Shown one piece after another: positions 25,754 through 34,695 of a stretch of DNA of 64,000 bases. Position 1 is the first letter of the stretch; each line of letters starts with the position of its first letter. Origin of the DNA: Hyphomicrobiales bacterium (GTDB lineage Bacteria; Pseudomonadota; Alphaproteobacteria; Rhizobiales; Rhizobiaceae). Location of the stretch: positions 27,833-91,832 of the forward strand of contig UEIJ01000022.1 of assembly GCA_900470195.1 (NCBI GenBank), given 5' to 3'. A program made the translations under genes and the position numbers. The notes beneath the pieces were generated by a model that saw nothing but the letters and a program-made list of their open reading frames with translations, searched no databases and was not told the DNA's origin.

Positions 25754-26464
25754 TTAGTCGTCGCGTTCTATCAACGCATGCAAACGTTCGATGAAATAGG
25801 CGTTCACTCGTTCCATGGCGGCACGCACCGGAAACCCAAAATGCTCGTCCAGCTGGCTGCCCGGGATCGCCAGAGGTGGTGGAAGCGAAAGCAAATCGTA
25901 ATAAAAGACAATGTGAGCATGACTGCTTTTGGGTGCCAGACCGCAAGCTCGACCGTATCCTTCCAGCAACATGTGCGTACGCAGAAGATCCTCCTGAATA
26001 ATCCGGCGCTTTCCCCCATCATAGGATCCATTGCCTCTTTTCACGTTATATGAGGTCAAGGCACCACTCGCTTCATCGAAGACAAGTATATCGATGCGAA
26101 TTGCTCGTTCACGATCCCCATATGCGAGTTTGTTTCGTAGCAGGGGCTCGATACGTTCGGAAATACGGGTCGTCTGCAAGGACTCATGTGATAGCTTGAA
26201 ATCATCCTCCGTCCACACGCGAAAGCGGGAGCAATCCTTCAGGCGTTCTAACAGGGCCTGATCTAGGATGGCGCCATGACGTTTGTATGCCGAGCTGATA
26301 ATCGAGGTGGCACGAGAGTATTTTCGACCAGCGATGGGGTCCTCTCGGAAGCTTGCGTTTCCAAGCTTCTTGATTGTATCGTCCACCAAGGGACGCAACC
26401 TACCAAGGTAGTCGTCCAGTTCGGAAACTGCCGATTTATTGGTCATTTTCAACGTGATGGACAT
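25754..26464 (-). CDS. unknown protein, possible PD-(D/E)xK nuclease
   Basis: A 236-aa protein I do not recognise as a named family. The central segment RIDILVFDEASGALTSYNVKRGNG (Asp125, Asp130, Lys142) resembles a PD-(D/E)xK nuclease core with Asn in place of the usual acidic residue before xK. The region before it is basic and helical. It is transcribed divergently from the GHKL ATPase gene across a 74-bp A+T-rich gap. It could be the restriction nuclease or a regulator of that system. Nuclease fold is a tentative call. Confidence 0.6.
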   Translation of the reverse strand: MSITLKMTNKSAVSELDDYLGRLRPLVDDTIKKLGNASFREDPIAGRKYSRATSIISSAYKRHGAILDQALLERLKDCSRFRVWTEDDFKLSHESLQTTRISERIEPLLRNKLAYGDRERAIRIDILVFDEASGALTSYNVKRGNGSYDGGKRRIIQEDLLRTHMLLEGYGRACGLAPKSSHAHIVFYYDLLSLPPPLAIPGSQLDEHFGFPVRAAMERVNAYFIERLHALIERDD

Positions 26465-26538
26465 TCCATGCCTTATGTAAACAATAGCTTGTCATCGATT
26501 TTGAAAGTTTTTGACTAATTTTTCATGGAAATCCAGGC

Positions 26539-28920
26539 ATGACGGGGAATCAGGATAACATCACGACCATGGCCACCGAGGAATTCGATCTTCAACCGGA
26601 CCCTCGGGTCTTGCCCATGTTGGGCGAAATCAACATCGACCAGTGGCGCTGCCTAGCGGAATTGATCGACAATGCCGTTGACGGTTTCTTGAAGGAAAGC
26701 CGTGCCGAGGCGCCCATTTCGGGCGCCAGGGTCACCGTGATATTGCCCTCTGTCGACAACGAAAACGCGACGGTACGGGTCATCGACAATGGCTCCGGCA
26801 TGTCGCCCGACGTCTTGGAGCGCGCGGTTAGCGCGGGTTGGTCTGGAAATAACCCGATCGATAGCCTTGGATTGTTTGGCATGGGGTTCAACATCGCGAC
26901 CGCGCGACTTGGATCGGTGACAGAGGTCTGGACAACACGCAACGGCGACGCGGAATGGCATGGCCTTTCCATTGATTTCGACGCGCTGCGTCGTCAACGC
27001 CATTTTCGCACGCCTCATCTGAGGCGTCCCAAGGTTGATCCGGAGCAGCACGGCACGGAAATAACCATCAAGCAGCTCAAACCCGAGCAACGTAAATGGC
27101 TCGCCAAGAACGCGAACCAGACGGCGGTCCGAAAGCGTTTGTCACAAGCGTATTCCTCGATGCTGCGGCAAAACGGCGTGCCTATCTCTTTCGAACTTCA
27201 CCTCAATAACAAGCGTGTGGAAGCACGGCGTCATTGTATTTGGGGCGAGGACCGCGTCGTTCCGGGGGTCGGCGGCATCAACGTGAACGCAGTCATTCCC
27301 ATCAATCATTCGCTATCCGAGCGGTTCTACTGCACGAACTGCATGACATGGTTGATGGAAGATCCGGGGTCGGCGGACTGCCCCTTTTGCTCGGCCCATG
27401 GAACGGTCGTCAAACGCGCGAGGAAAGTCACCGGCTGGCTTGGTATCCAGCGCTATCTCGATCAATCGGAATACGGCATCGATTTCATTCGCAATGGCCG
27501 AAAGATCGAACTAGCCAACAAGGATCTATTTTCCTGGCACGATGGAGAAAGCGAGGAGCGCGAATATCCGATCGATGACCAACGCAACCGTGGACGCATC
27601 GTCGGCGAGATTCACATCGATCATTGCCGGGTTAGCTACGCGAAGGATCGCTTCGACCGCGCGGATCCGACCTGGGATGAAATGGTCCAACTCGTCCGCG
27701 GAGAGGGTCCCCTGCGTCCCGAGAAAGCCAAGGACCTTGGGTTTGGTCCGAATGAAACGCCCTTGTTCCGACTTTTCAGGGCATTCCGTCGTACCAGCCC
27801 TCACTCAAAAACAGCAGGCGCCTACGCGCGCATCATGATCGTGAAGGACAATAACCGCGCGATGGAAATGGCGAGCTATTTCCATGACGGTAATCCAGAA
27901 TACCAAGACGACACGAAATGGTGGGAATTGGTGGAAGCCGCCGACCGCGAACTGCTTTTTGGCCAAGGTGGTGGTGAAGCACCCACGGGAGGCGATGACC
28001 TACCCGCCGGCCTGATCGATGATCCTCCCACAAACGAACCGCCGACCACCACCGCAAGCACGCCAACTCCTCCGCCGGCACCCAAACCCGCGCCACCCCC
28101 GCGCCGGGAGGTTCCGACCTTGAGCAGGAAATACCATCATCAGCCGTCCAGCACGCAATGGAGCGTAATGGCGTTTGAGGTCACCGCCAATGACCCCGAC
28201 CTGCCCGCCGATAGTCCTTGGACGGTACGGATGGGGGACATTCCGACCAAGACTTATCATTTCTTGTATAACCCCGCTCATCCGGTGTTCCAGTCAATCA
28301 CGATGACGCCGCGAGATGCGCTCTTGACCAATCTCGCGTTCATGACCGCGGATCAGACACGGACTACCAGTCAAAACCCGGATATAGCCCGAATTCTGAC
28401 GGAGTTCCGTCTGGAGTACGGCGATGAGAACGCCCTGGATCTCAAATCCCTGCCAACCGACGCGGCGGCGACGCTCATCGATATCGCCAAGGCCTTGGTG
28501 GCCGCGTGCCCCGAGGAAGAGCGGGCATCCTTGTTCAATGACCTGTCCGTTTCCGAGCAACATACCGTCATGCGCGCCCTCGCCGGCAAGAAGATCAAGC
28601 CCGCGGAGGCGACCATTGATGGAAGCTTTCTCCAATCAGCCCCATTCGAGATCATCAAGATCCTGGTGGAAAGCCGACCTGAACTGTGTTTCGACGGCAA
28701 GGTGTGGGACGAAACCTATTCCGACCTCGACTATGGCGAACCCAATATCACCGAGGAAGCCAGGGACAGCGTGCTATCGAAGTATATCGGCCTGATCAGC
28801 GACGCGATCTGGCTTTCGAAACAAGATAGCAGCGATCTAGCCGTGGCCTCACGCGATGAAATCATTCGGGCGGTCATGTCGCTGGAGCTGCTTAGACCTG
28901 ATGTCGAACCCGTTCAATGA
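26539..28920 (+). CDS. GHKL (MutL/MORC-like) ATPase of a restriction system
   Basis: A 793-aa protein. The GHKL ATPase has the N-box ELIDNAVDG (Glu41, Asn45), DNGSGM (83-88) and GLFGMGFN (111-118). A zinc-ribbon-like insertion CTNC..(14)..CPFC lies at about 271-292, then a MORC/MutL-type transducer region. A Pro/Thr-rich linker (about 500-535) leads to a C-terminal domain of unknown type. Such ATPases are known in bacterial restriction-modification operons with helicases, methylases and Vsr, and were proposed as ancestors of eukaryotic MORC proteins. They probably form ATP-gated clamps on DNA. It overlaps the next gene by 4 bases. Confidence 0.88.
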   Translation: MTGNQDNITTMATEEFDLQPDPRVLPMLGEINIDQWRCLAELIDNAVDGFLKESRAEAPISGARVTVILPSVDNENATVRVIDNGSGMSPDVLERAVSAGWSGNNPIDSLGLFGMGFNIATARLGSVTEVWTTRNGDAEWHGLSIDFDALRRQRHFRTPHLRRPKVDPEQHGTEITIKQLKPEQRKWLAKNANQTAVRKRLSQAYSSMLRQNGVPISFELHLNNKRVEARRHCIWGEDRVVPGVGGINVNAVIPINHSLSERFYCTNCMTWLMEDPGSADCPFCSAHGTVVKRARKVTGWLGIQRYLDQSEYGIDFIRNGRKIELANKDLFSWHDGESEEREYPIDDQRNRGRIVGEIHIDHCRVSYAKDRFDRADPTWDEMVQLVRGEGPLRPEKAKDLGFGPNETPLFRLFRAFRRTSPHSKTAGAYARIMIVKDNNRAMEMASYFHDGNPEYQDDTKWWELVEAADRELLFGQGGGEAPTGGDDLPAGLIDDPPTNEPPTTTASTPTPPPAPKPAPPPRREVPTLSRKYHHQPSSTQWSVMAFEVTANDPDLPADSPWTVRMGDIPTKTYHFLYNPAHPVFQSITMTPRDALLTNLAFMTADQTRTTSQNPDIARILTEFRLEYGDENALDLKSLPTDAAATLIDIAKALVAACPEEERASLFNDLSVSEQHTVMRALAGKKIKPAEATIDGSFLQSAPFEIIKILVESRPELCFDGKVWDETYSDLDYGEPNITEEARDSVLSKYIGLISDAIWLSKQDSSDLAVASRDEIIRAVMSLELLRPDVEPVQ

Positions 28921-30590
28921 CCGTCTTTCTCGATGATCGCAGGCTCCTTCGAGGCCCTTGGGAGGCTTTCGAACGAGATGTGGCCCGGCTGCTAATCCAC
29001 GCGGGGTTCGATGACGTTCGCGTTGTTGGAGGGTCGGGAGACAAGGGCGCGGATATCGTCGGAGTCAAGAATGGGGAGATTTGGGTCGTGCAATGCAAGC
29101 ACACGACAACTGCCCCGCCCACGAAGTACGCGGTTCAAGAAGTCGTTGAGGCTGGCACGTTCTACGGAGCCAGCCGCATGCTCGTCGCCACGTCGCGAGC
29201 AGTTGGCGGCGGCGTCAATGCCGAAATCGAGCGGTATAAACGCATAGGCATAAATGTCGAATTGCTTGATCCCGCGCGGCTCATGGCTATGGCGGCGCGC
29301 GTGCCCGAATACACCAAGGCCCGCCGTGAGCTTCGCCCGTACCAGCAAGACGCGCTCTTGAAGTTCAGGGAAGGATTGACCGACACCGGCCGGGCGCAGA
29401 TCGTGCTGGCCACTGGCTTGGGCAAGACGGTGGTGATGGCGGAAGTGGTCAGCGATTTGTATCGCGACGGCCTCATTCGAGATAACCGCGTGCTCGTACT
29501 GGCGGATAAGCGGGAGCTGATCCGCCAGCTTCAGTTCGGTTTTTGGTATCAATTGCCAAAGTGGGTTCCGACGCACTTGCTTTCCGGCGATGAGGTTCCA
29601 ACCTTCCACGACGGCATTACATTCGCGACGGTGCAGAGCGTGGTTGGTCGTATCGACGATCTTCCAAGCTTTGGCTTGGTGCTCGTCGACGAAGCCCATC
29701 ATATTGGCTCATCGACGTTCCGACGCGCGATCGAGGCGCTGGAGCCTCCCATGCTGGGTGGCGTGACGGCCACCCCTTGGCGAGGAGATGGATTCGATAT
29801 CGACGATCTCCTCGGAAAGCCGCTGATCCGCCTTGGCATCTCGGATGGATTGCAGAAGAAATATCTCAGCGAAGTCGATTACCGTCTTCTCGCGGATAAC
29901 ATCGACTGGAAATTTGTCCAGGATATTTCCGCGCACAACTATTCTCTAAACCAACTCAACAAGAAACTCATTATGCCAACGCGTGACGAGGAAGCGGCCC
30001 GTCAAATAACGGATGTGTTTCGCGCCGAAAGCCGTCGCGGTGGGATCGTTTTTTCCCCCACAGTTGACCACGCGGAGAGTTTCGCCGGCTCATTGAGAAG
30101 CTTTGGTTTACGCGCGGAAGCCATATCGTCGAGACAGGACGCCCGTGAGCGGGATCGATTGATGGTGATGTTCCGTCGAGGCGATATCGATATCTTGACG
30201 AGTGTCGATCTATTCAACGAAGGGGTTGATGTGCCCGACGTCGATCTGATCGCATTCATGAGAGCCACTCATAGTCGAAGAATTTTTGTCCAGCAGTTGG
30301 GGCGCGGCCTAAGACTCAGCCCCGGCAAGGATAAGGTGATCGTGCTCGATTTCGTCACCGACCTGCGACGTATGGCCGAGGTGGTCGAGCTGGAAAAAGC
30401 GGCCGCCGGGCCCTTGGAGCGTTTGCCACTTGGCCATCACCTCATAAATTTCCGCGATGCCTCGGCTGGCAGCTTCATGTTTGAGTGGATGAAGGATCAG
30501 GCTGATCTCATGTTGCGCGAGGGCGACGCGCAACTTGAACTCCCGCGCTTCGATTTCCCCCCCACTCCTCAACCGGGAGGAGTTGCATGA
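28917..30590 (+). CDS. Mrr-like nuclease-superfamily 2 helicase fusion
   Basis: A 557-aa protein. The N-terminal Mrr-type restriction endonuclease domain (about 14-130) has the PD-(D/E)xK elements GDKGADIVG (Asp46) and VVQCKH (Gln59, Lys61). The helicase core has ATGLGKT (165-171), LVDEAHH (257-262), a C-terminal lobe with GGIVFSPTVDHAE and the QQLGRGLR motif VI. It would translocate on and cut unmodified or invading DNA. Its coupling to the GHKL ATPase gene (ATGA overlap) and to the next gene shows they act together. Confidence 0.9.
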   Translation: MTVFLDDRRLLRGPWEAFERDVARLLIHAGFDDVRVVGGSGDKGADIVGVKNGEIWVVQCKHTTTAPPTKYAVQEVVEAGTFYGASRMLVATSRAVGGGVNAEIERYKRIGINVELLDPARLMAMAARVPEYTKARRELRPYQQDALLKFREGLTDTGRAQIVLATGLGKTVVMAEVVSDLYRDGLIRDNRVLVLADKRELIRQLQFGFWYQLPKWVPTHLLSGDEVPTFHDGITFATVQSVVGRIDDLPSFGLVLVDEAHHIGSSTFRRAIEALEPPMLGGVTATPWRGDGFDIDDLLGKPLIRLGISDGLQKKYLSEVDYRLLADNIDWKFVQDISAHNYSLNQLNKKLIMPTRDEEAARQITDVFRAESRRGGIVFSPTVDHAESFAGSLRSFGLRAEAISSRQDARERDRLMVMFRRGDIDILTSVDLFNEGVDVPDVDLIAFMRATHSRRIFVQQLGRGLRLSPGKDKVIVLDFVTDLRRMAEVVELEKAAAGPLERLPLGHHLINFRDASAGSFMFEWMKDQADLMLREGDAQLELPRFDFPPTPQPGGVA

Positions 30591-31108
30591 GTGTTCCAGA
30601 GAAAATTAAGCAAGGTATCAAGGAGCGACTTTGGGCGGAGGCAGATCGCCTGAATTGGTCGGCCCTCTCTTCCGCGGATAAATCGCGATATTACACGATC
30701 TGGACAGAAACCAAGGAAGTGGGTGGACGGCTCGCCGCCTACATGGATGCCCGTCAAGTGCGTGTTTACATCAAGGACACGCTGCTCAAGGCATACACGC
30801 GCGAGACATCCGCGAATCATGAGCTGGCGTTCCGAGTTCTCAATATCTCGCCGGACATGGCGACGGTGAAGAACTATATAAAACCTCATGGCCGCCGGCT
30901 CGCGGATGAGTGTCAGATCGCTTGGAGCAAGGCTAGCGACTGGAAGGCGACCTTGATGGCTCTTCATGAGCGCGCCTTCGAGACGGGGCGCCCGTACGCG
31001 GCGGTCTTCACTGACTCGGCGGCCAAGTTCGCCACGAATAAAGATAGAATGGTGGTTGAAAGCGCGGCGAAGAAGCTAGGGATCGAACACGTGATTTGGG
31101 TTGATTAG
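30587..31108 (+). CDS. third subunit of the GHKL restriction operon, unknown
   Basis: A 173-aa protein with no recognised domain. The N-terminal half is helical and charged (LWAEADRLNWSALSSADKSRYYTIWTE), and the C-terminal half is alpha/beta-like, ending KKLGIEHVIWVD. It overlaps the helicase gene by ATGA and ends 5 bp from the convergent methylase gene. A small accessory subunit conserved with the helicase is likely, but no function can be read from the sequence. Confidence 0.7.
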   Translation: MSVPEKIKQGIKERLWAEADRLNWSALSSADKSRYYTIWTETKEVGGRLAAYMDARQVRVYIKDTLLKAYTRETSANHELAFRVLNISPDMATVKNYIKPHGRRLADECQIAWSKASDWKATLMALHERAFETGRPYAAVFTDSAAKFATNKDRMVVESAAKKLGIEHVIWVD

Positions 31109-31113
31109 CGGCA

Positions 31114-32271
31114 TCAAGCCGCGGAGCGTGGTAGACAACCGCCAACGCTTTCACCCACAACGCGCGCGAGCTCAACTGGAACGGCGTTACCGAGCTGCCG
31201 CATTGTTTCCGTCCACGAGCCATGAAAAAGAAAATTGTCGGGGAACGTTTGCAGCCGCGCGCTTTCGCGCACCGTGAAGTAGCGAACCGATCCATCTGGG
31301 CGCCGCAGCATGTTCTCGCCGCCCGGCACACCATGTACGCCCGCTTTTAGGGTTTTTGCGGGTTCATCCCATGGGCTTCCGGTGTGGCCTTGGTATGAAC
31401 GCGCGCCCGGTTGGAAGCGGTGATTGGATATCCTACCGCTTTCCTCCAGCTCAAATTCCGGATCGGGAAGGTCAGCCAAGGCATCCCTCGTCGTTCGCCA
31501 AGCCAGCTCGTCTGGCTTCTCATCCTTTCTGATACGGTTAGCGCCTTTCGGGAGTGATCTATGCTTGCGAGCCACTTCATGGCGGTCCCAATAATCACCA
31601 TGAACTTGGTCCCATAGCAGCGCTTCCCGGGAATGAGTGGTCCCGGGAAAATTCCAGCTCACGCCAAGATCCTCGCGAAAGCCAACGAAGAACACCCGTT
31701 CCCGTTTCTGTGGAACTCCATAGTTAGCGGCGTTCATGAGCCGCGTGATCACACGATAGTTCAGTCCTTGCCTGCTTCCACTTGTATGATGCTGCTCAAG
31801 GCGCGCGAGATGATCCGCCCAATCCTCATCCCGCTTGGCCCGTATCTCGGGATGTTCGAGTTGAAGCCGCACATACTCAAAGTAATTACGGAAAGTGGCG
31901 CGTGTCAGACCCTTGACGTTCTCGAAGATGAACGCCTGCGGTTTTGTTTCACGCACGGCTCGGATGGCTTGTGGAAACATATCGCGCGCATCATCATAAG
32001 CGCCATGCTTTCCACCCATTGAAAACGGCTGGCAAGGAGGACCGCCTGAAACGAGGCGCACTTTTCCTTCATAGGGCTTGAAATTGACGGTACGAACGTC
32101 GCCTTCCGTGACCTTCCAGTTCTTCACGGCATGAATGCCGCGGGACTTGTTCTCGCGAATGGTGTCGCAGCAGTAGGAATCCCACTCGATGACATTCACG
32201 GGACGAAAACCGGCGTCGTGCAATCCGATGCCAAGTCCGCCCGCGCCCGCGAAAAGTTCAATTGATTTCAT
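31114..32271 (-). CDS. dcm: DNA (cytosine-5) methyltransferase
   Basis: A 385-aa C5 methyltransferase with all main motifs: FAGAGGLGIG (I), GGPPCQPFS with catalytic Cys80 (IV), ENVKG (VI), QKRERVFFVGF (VIII) and the C-terminal QLGNAVPVELA (X). The target recognition region (about 215-330) is unremarkable in length, and its site cannot be predicted. It protects host DNA from the associated nuclease. Its start overlaps the vsr stop by 4 bases, so the two are coupled. Confidence 0.95.
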   Translation of the reverse strand: MKSIELFAGAGGLGIGLHDAGFRPVNVIEWDSYCCDTIRENKSRGIHAVKNWKVTEGDVRTVNFKPYEGKVRLVSGGPPCQPFSMGGKHGAYDDARDMFPQAIRAVRETKPQAFIFENVKGLTRATFRNYFEYVRLQLEHPEIRAKRDEDWADHLARLEQHHTSGSRQGLNYRVITRLMNAANYGVPQKRERVFFVGFREDLGVSWNFPGTTHSREALLWDQVHGDYWDRHEVARKHRSLPKGANRIRKDEKPDELAWRTTRDALADLPDPEFELEESGRISNHRFQPGARSYQGHTGSPWDEPAKTLKAGVHGVPGGENMLRRPDGSVRYFTVRESARLQTFPDNFLFHGSWTETMRQLGNAVPVELARVVGESVGGCLPRSAA

Positions 32272-32684
32272 TGGTTAATGAATGCCTCTATTTGGGCTTT
32301 CAGGAAAGAGCGATCTTTAAGCTGGCATTCCCATATGACCAGCACATCCCAGCCTAAGGCACGCAATTCCTCCTGATTTCGCGCGTCCCTCTTGGCGTTC
32401 GCCTCCAGCTTCGGCACCCAGAATTCACTTCTCGATTTGGGTAGTCGAGCGAGCTTGCAGGCCGAATCATCGTGACGATGCCAAAAACATCCATGCACAA
32501 AAATAGCCTTCCGCCGAGAGCGAAAAACGAGATCAGGGCTGCCTGGTAGGGAGCGGACATGCAGGCGATAGCGATAGCCCATTTCATGGATGAGTCGGCG
32601 CACGACCATCTCGGGCCCCGTGTCCTTGCCCGCGATGCGGGCCATTCGCTCCGAGCGCTGTTCCTTTGTCAATGTATCGGCCAT
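32268..32684 (-). CDS. vsr: very short patch repair endonuclease Vsr
   Basis: A 138-aa Vsr: ERMARIAGKDTGPEMVVRR, LPGSPDLVF with Asp51, and VHGCFWHRH (His64, His69, His71) with Cys76, the zinc and active-site pattern of the family. Vsr nicks at T:G mismatches produced by deamination of 5-methylcytosine at the methylase's own site. Being first in the vsr-dcm pair is usual. Vsr-like genes are a regular member of GHKL-ATPase restriction systems. Confidence 0.93.
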   Translation of the reverse strand: MADTLTKEQRSERMARIAGKDTGPEMVVRRLIHEMGYRYRLHVRSLPGSPDLVFRSRRKAIFVHGCFWHRHDDSACKLARLPKSRSEFWVPKLEANAKRDARNQEELRALGWDVLVIWECQLKDRSFLKAQIEAFINQ

Positions 32685-32925
32685 GGCCCGATACTAACCG
32701 AGCATCGTATGACTGGGCAAATGACGTGGATTCCGGACGCATCGGCGCCTGACAGAATGGCTTGGCGGCAGAAATATCAGATCAGGTTTGGAAAGCCGCC
32801 TGACTTCAGAGCGTCGATGGCGAGCTGGCGACCCACATCGCCACCGACGCGATCAAGTAGACAAACTTTCAGTTATTGCAGTTACAGGCCCTGCCCACTA
32901 TATTGGTGATCAAGGAGACATCGCC

Positions 32926-33372
32926 ATGGCCAGCCAGATCGTTCATTTCGCCGGATTGTCGGATCGCGACCGCAAGACAGCCTCGCCGCTGCCGAAACTG
33001 GTCGCCGGCGACAGGCTGGAACTTCATGTGCGTCATGCAGGTGGCAAGGAACGGACGCTCTCGATCCCGCCCTCGGCCGCCGCGGCAGTTGAAGCGCTTT
33101 TGGCGCACATGCTGCGCGGCGAGCGCGTCGCCGTGCTGGCCGAAGACCAGGAATTGAGCCCGACCGAGGCGTCGGCCATTCTCGGCATCTCTCGTCCGCT
33201 CGTCGTCCTGCGCATGGACCGGGGTGATCTGCCATTCCGCTATGTGGGCAAACACCGCCGTGCGCTCCTGAAGGACGTGCTCGCCCTCAAAGCCAAGCTC
33301 GACACGCGGCAGGCCGCGATGGATACACTTGCCGAAGACACCGAGGATCTCATTCAGACCCATGGCCTCTAA
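32926..33372 (+). CDS. HTH (excisionase-like) antitoxin
   Basis: A 148-aa protein. An N-terminal beta-rich part is followed by an excisionase/MerR-like helix-turn-helix: LSPTEASAILGISRPLVVLRMDRGDLPFRYVGKHRRALLKDVLAL. AAGGAG stands 8 bases before the ATG at 32926. A longer frame to 32788 lacks such support. It overlaps the PIN-domain gene by 11 bases, the usual order of antitoxin then toxin, and should repress the operon. Confidence 0.8.
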   Translation: MASQIVHFAGLSDRDRKTASPLPKLVAGDRLELHVRHAGGKERTLSIPPSAAAAVEALLAHMLRGERVAVLAEDQELSPTEASAILGISRPLVVLRMDRGDLPFRYVGKHRRALLKDVLALKAKLDTRQAAMDTLAEDTEDLIQTHGL

Positions 33373-33940
33373 ACCGCCCGTCGCGGTCTATGATGCCTGC
33401 GTCCTCTATCCCTTTCATCTGCGCAATGTCCTGATCCAGTGCGCCTTCGACGGCCTCGTCGAGGCGCGGTGGAGCGATGACATCCATGACGAGTGGATGC
33501 GCAATCTCGCCGCAAACACTCCTGCCTTACCCATAGAGCGTCTGATTGCCACGCGGGACAGGATGAAGGCCGTCCTGCCGGAGGCGGACGTGACGAACTA
33601 TCGCCCGTTGGTCGCAGGGCTCGAACTACCTGACCCGGACGATCGGCATGTTCTCGCAACCGCCATTGCCTCGAAAGCCTCCGTGATCGTCACCTGGAAC
33701 GTGAAGGACTTCCCAGCACGAGAGCTCTTCCCCCACGGCGTGACCAGCCAGTCGCCGGATGATTTCCTGAGCGATCTCCATGCGGCGTTTCCCGACGCGC
33801 TCATTTCCAGTGTCAAACGTGCGCGGCGCAATCTGCGCAAGACAACGCCATCTGTTGAAGCGTTCGTGGACGCGCTTCAGCAAGGCGGACTGAAGAAATT
33901 TTCAGACGTGCTTCGCCAAAACATCGCCGGGCTGAAGTGA
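33362..33940 (+). CDS. PIN-domain toxin
   Basis: A 192-aa PIN-domain protein: VAVYDACVLYPFHLRNVL with Asp11, RWSDDIHDEWMRNL, LPDPDDRHVLATAIASKASVIVTWNVKDFP, giving the four acidic residues of a metal-dependent RNase. Such proteins cut RNA when the antitoxin is lost. A VapC-type activity is inferred by family. The start at 33362 overlaps the antitoxin reading frame. Confidence 0.82.
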   Translation: MASKPPVAVYDACVLYPFHLRNVLIQCAFDGLVEARWSDDIHDEWMRNLAANTPALPIERLIATRDRMKAVLPEADVTNYRPLVAGLELPDPDDRHVLATAIASKASVIVTWNVKDFPARELFPHGVTSQSPDDFLSDLHAAFPDALISSVKRARRNLRKTTPSVEAFVDALQQGGLKKFSDVLRQNIAGLK

Positions 33941-34002
33941 TCGGACGAGGTCCAAACAGAGCGCGACAGCCGAAATATCCTCGCAAGCCCTTGGCAGCAA
34001 CC

Positions 34003-34695
34003 TTATTCCTCCTCGCTCTCCGCCTCAGGCGAAAGCGGCTCAATCTGAACGGCCTGCCGACTGAGCAATCCCGCATCCTCGAGCGCCTCGATATCCGGCA
34101 GATCACGCAACGTTTCCATGTCGAACGCCGACAGGAAGTGCTTGGTTGTCACATAGGTATATGGCGCCCCTGGCGTTGGGCTGCGTGGCCCGAAGGCGAT
34201 GAAGCCTGCCGCGCGCAGCGAACCAATCGTGTCGCGGCTGACCTCCCTGCCGAAGATTTTCGAGAGCTCGCCACGGGTGACCGGCTGGAAATATCCCACC
34301 GCCATCAGCACCATCGCCTCGAACTCCGACAGCACCGCCGCCCCACCTCGCGTCGGCGCCGTCGAGGCCTGGATCGCACCCGCGTAACGCGAACGCGTTC
34401 GGTGCTGCCAGCCGCCGGCGACGGACACGAGCTCGTAGGGCCGGGAACTAAGTTCCTCGCGCAAATCATCAATAAGCAAATCGACGCTGCAGTCCTTGCC
34501 AACCACACGCGCCAGCGTCTCGCGGGGGACCGGCTCGGCCGAGGCAAAGATGACTGCCTCGACCCGCAGCATCCATTCGCGCCAGCGCAGCTCCGGCGGT
34601 AGATCTTCCAGCTCGCGGTCATAGAGGATTTCATCCTCCGACCGCGATTTGCTTCCACGAAGTGTCCTGGTTGCCCCCGATCCGGTCATCGTCAC
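34003..34695 (-). CDS. scpB: ScpB-like segregation/condensation protein
   Basis: A 230-aa ScpB homologue. It has two winged-helix units: [31 protein letters not shown] at about 36-66 and [42 protein letters not shown] at about 124-165. ScpB normally works with ScpA and SMC in chromosome condensation. Neither is in this window, so this plasmid copy has probably become part of another system. Its start overlaps the stop of the DUF1403 gene. Downstream of DUF1403 is a known rhizobial arrangement. Confidence 0.88.
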   Translation of the reverse strand: MTMTGSGATRTLRGSKSRSEDEILYDRELEDLPPELRWREWMLRVEAVIFASAEPVPRETLARVVGKDCSVDLLIDDLREELSSRPYELVSVAGGWQHRTRSRYAGAIQASTAPTRGGAAVLSEFEAMVLMAVGYFQPVTRGELSKIFGREVSRDTIGSLRAAGFIAFGPRSPTPGAPYTYVTTKHFLSAFDMETLRDLPDIEALEDAGLLSRQAVQIEPLSPEAESEEE

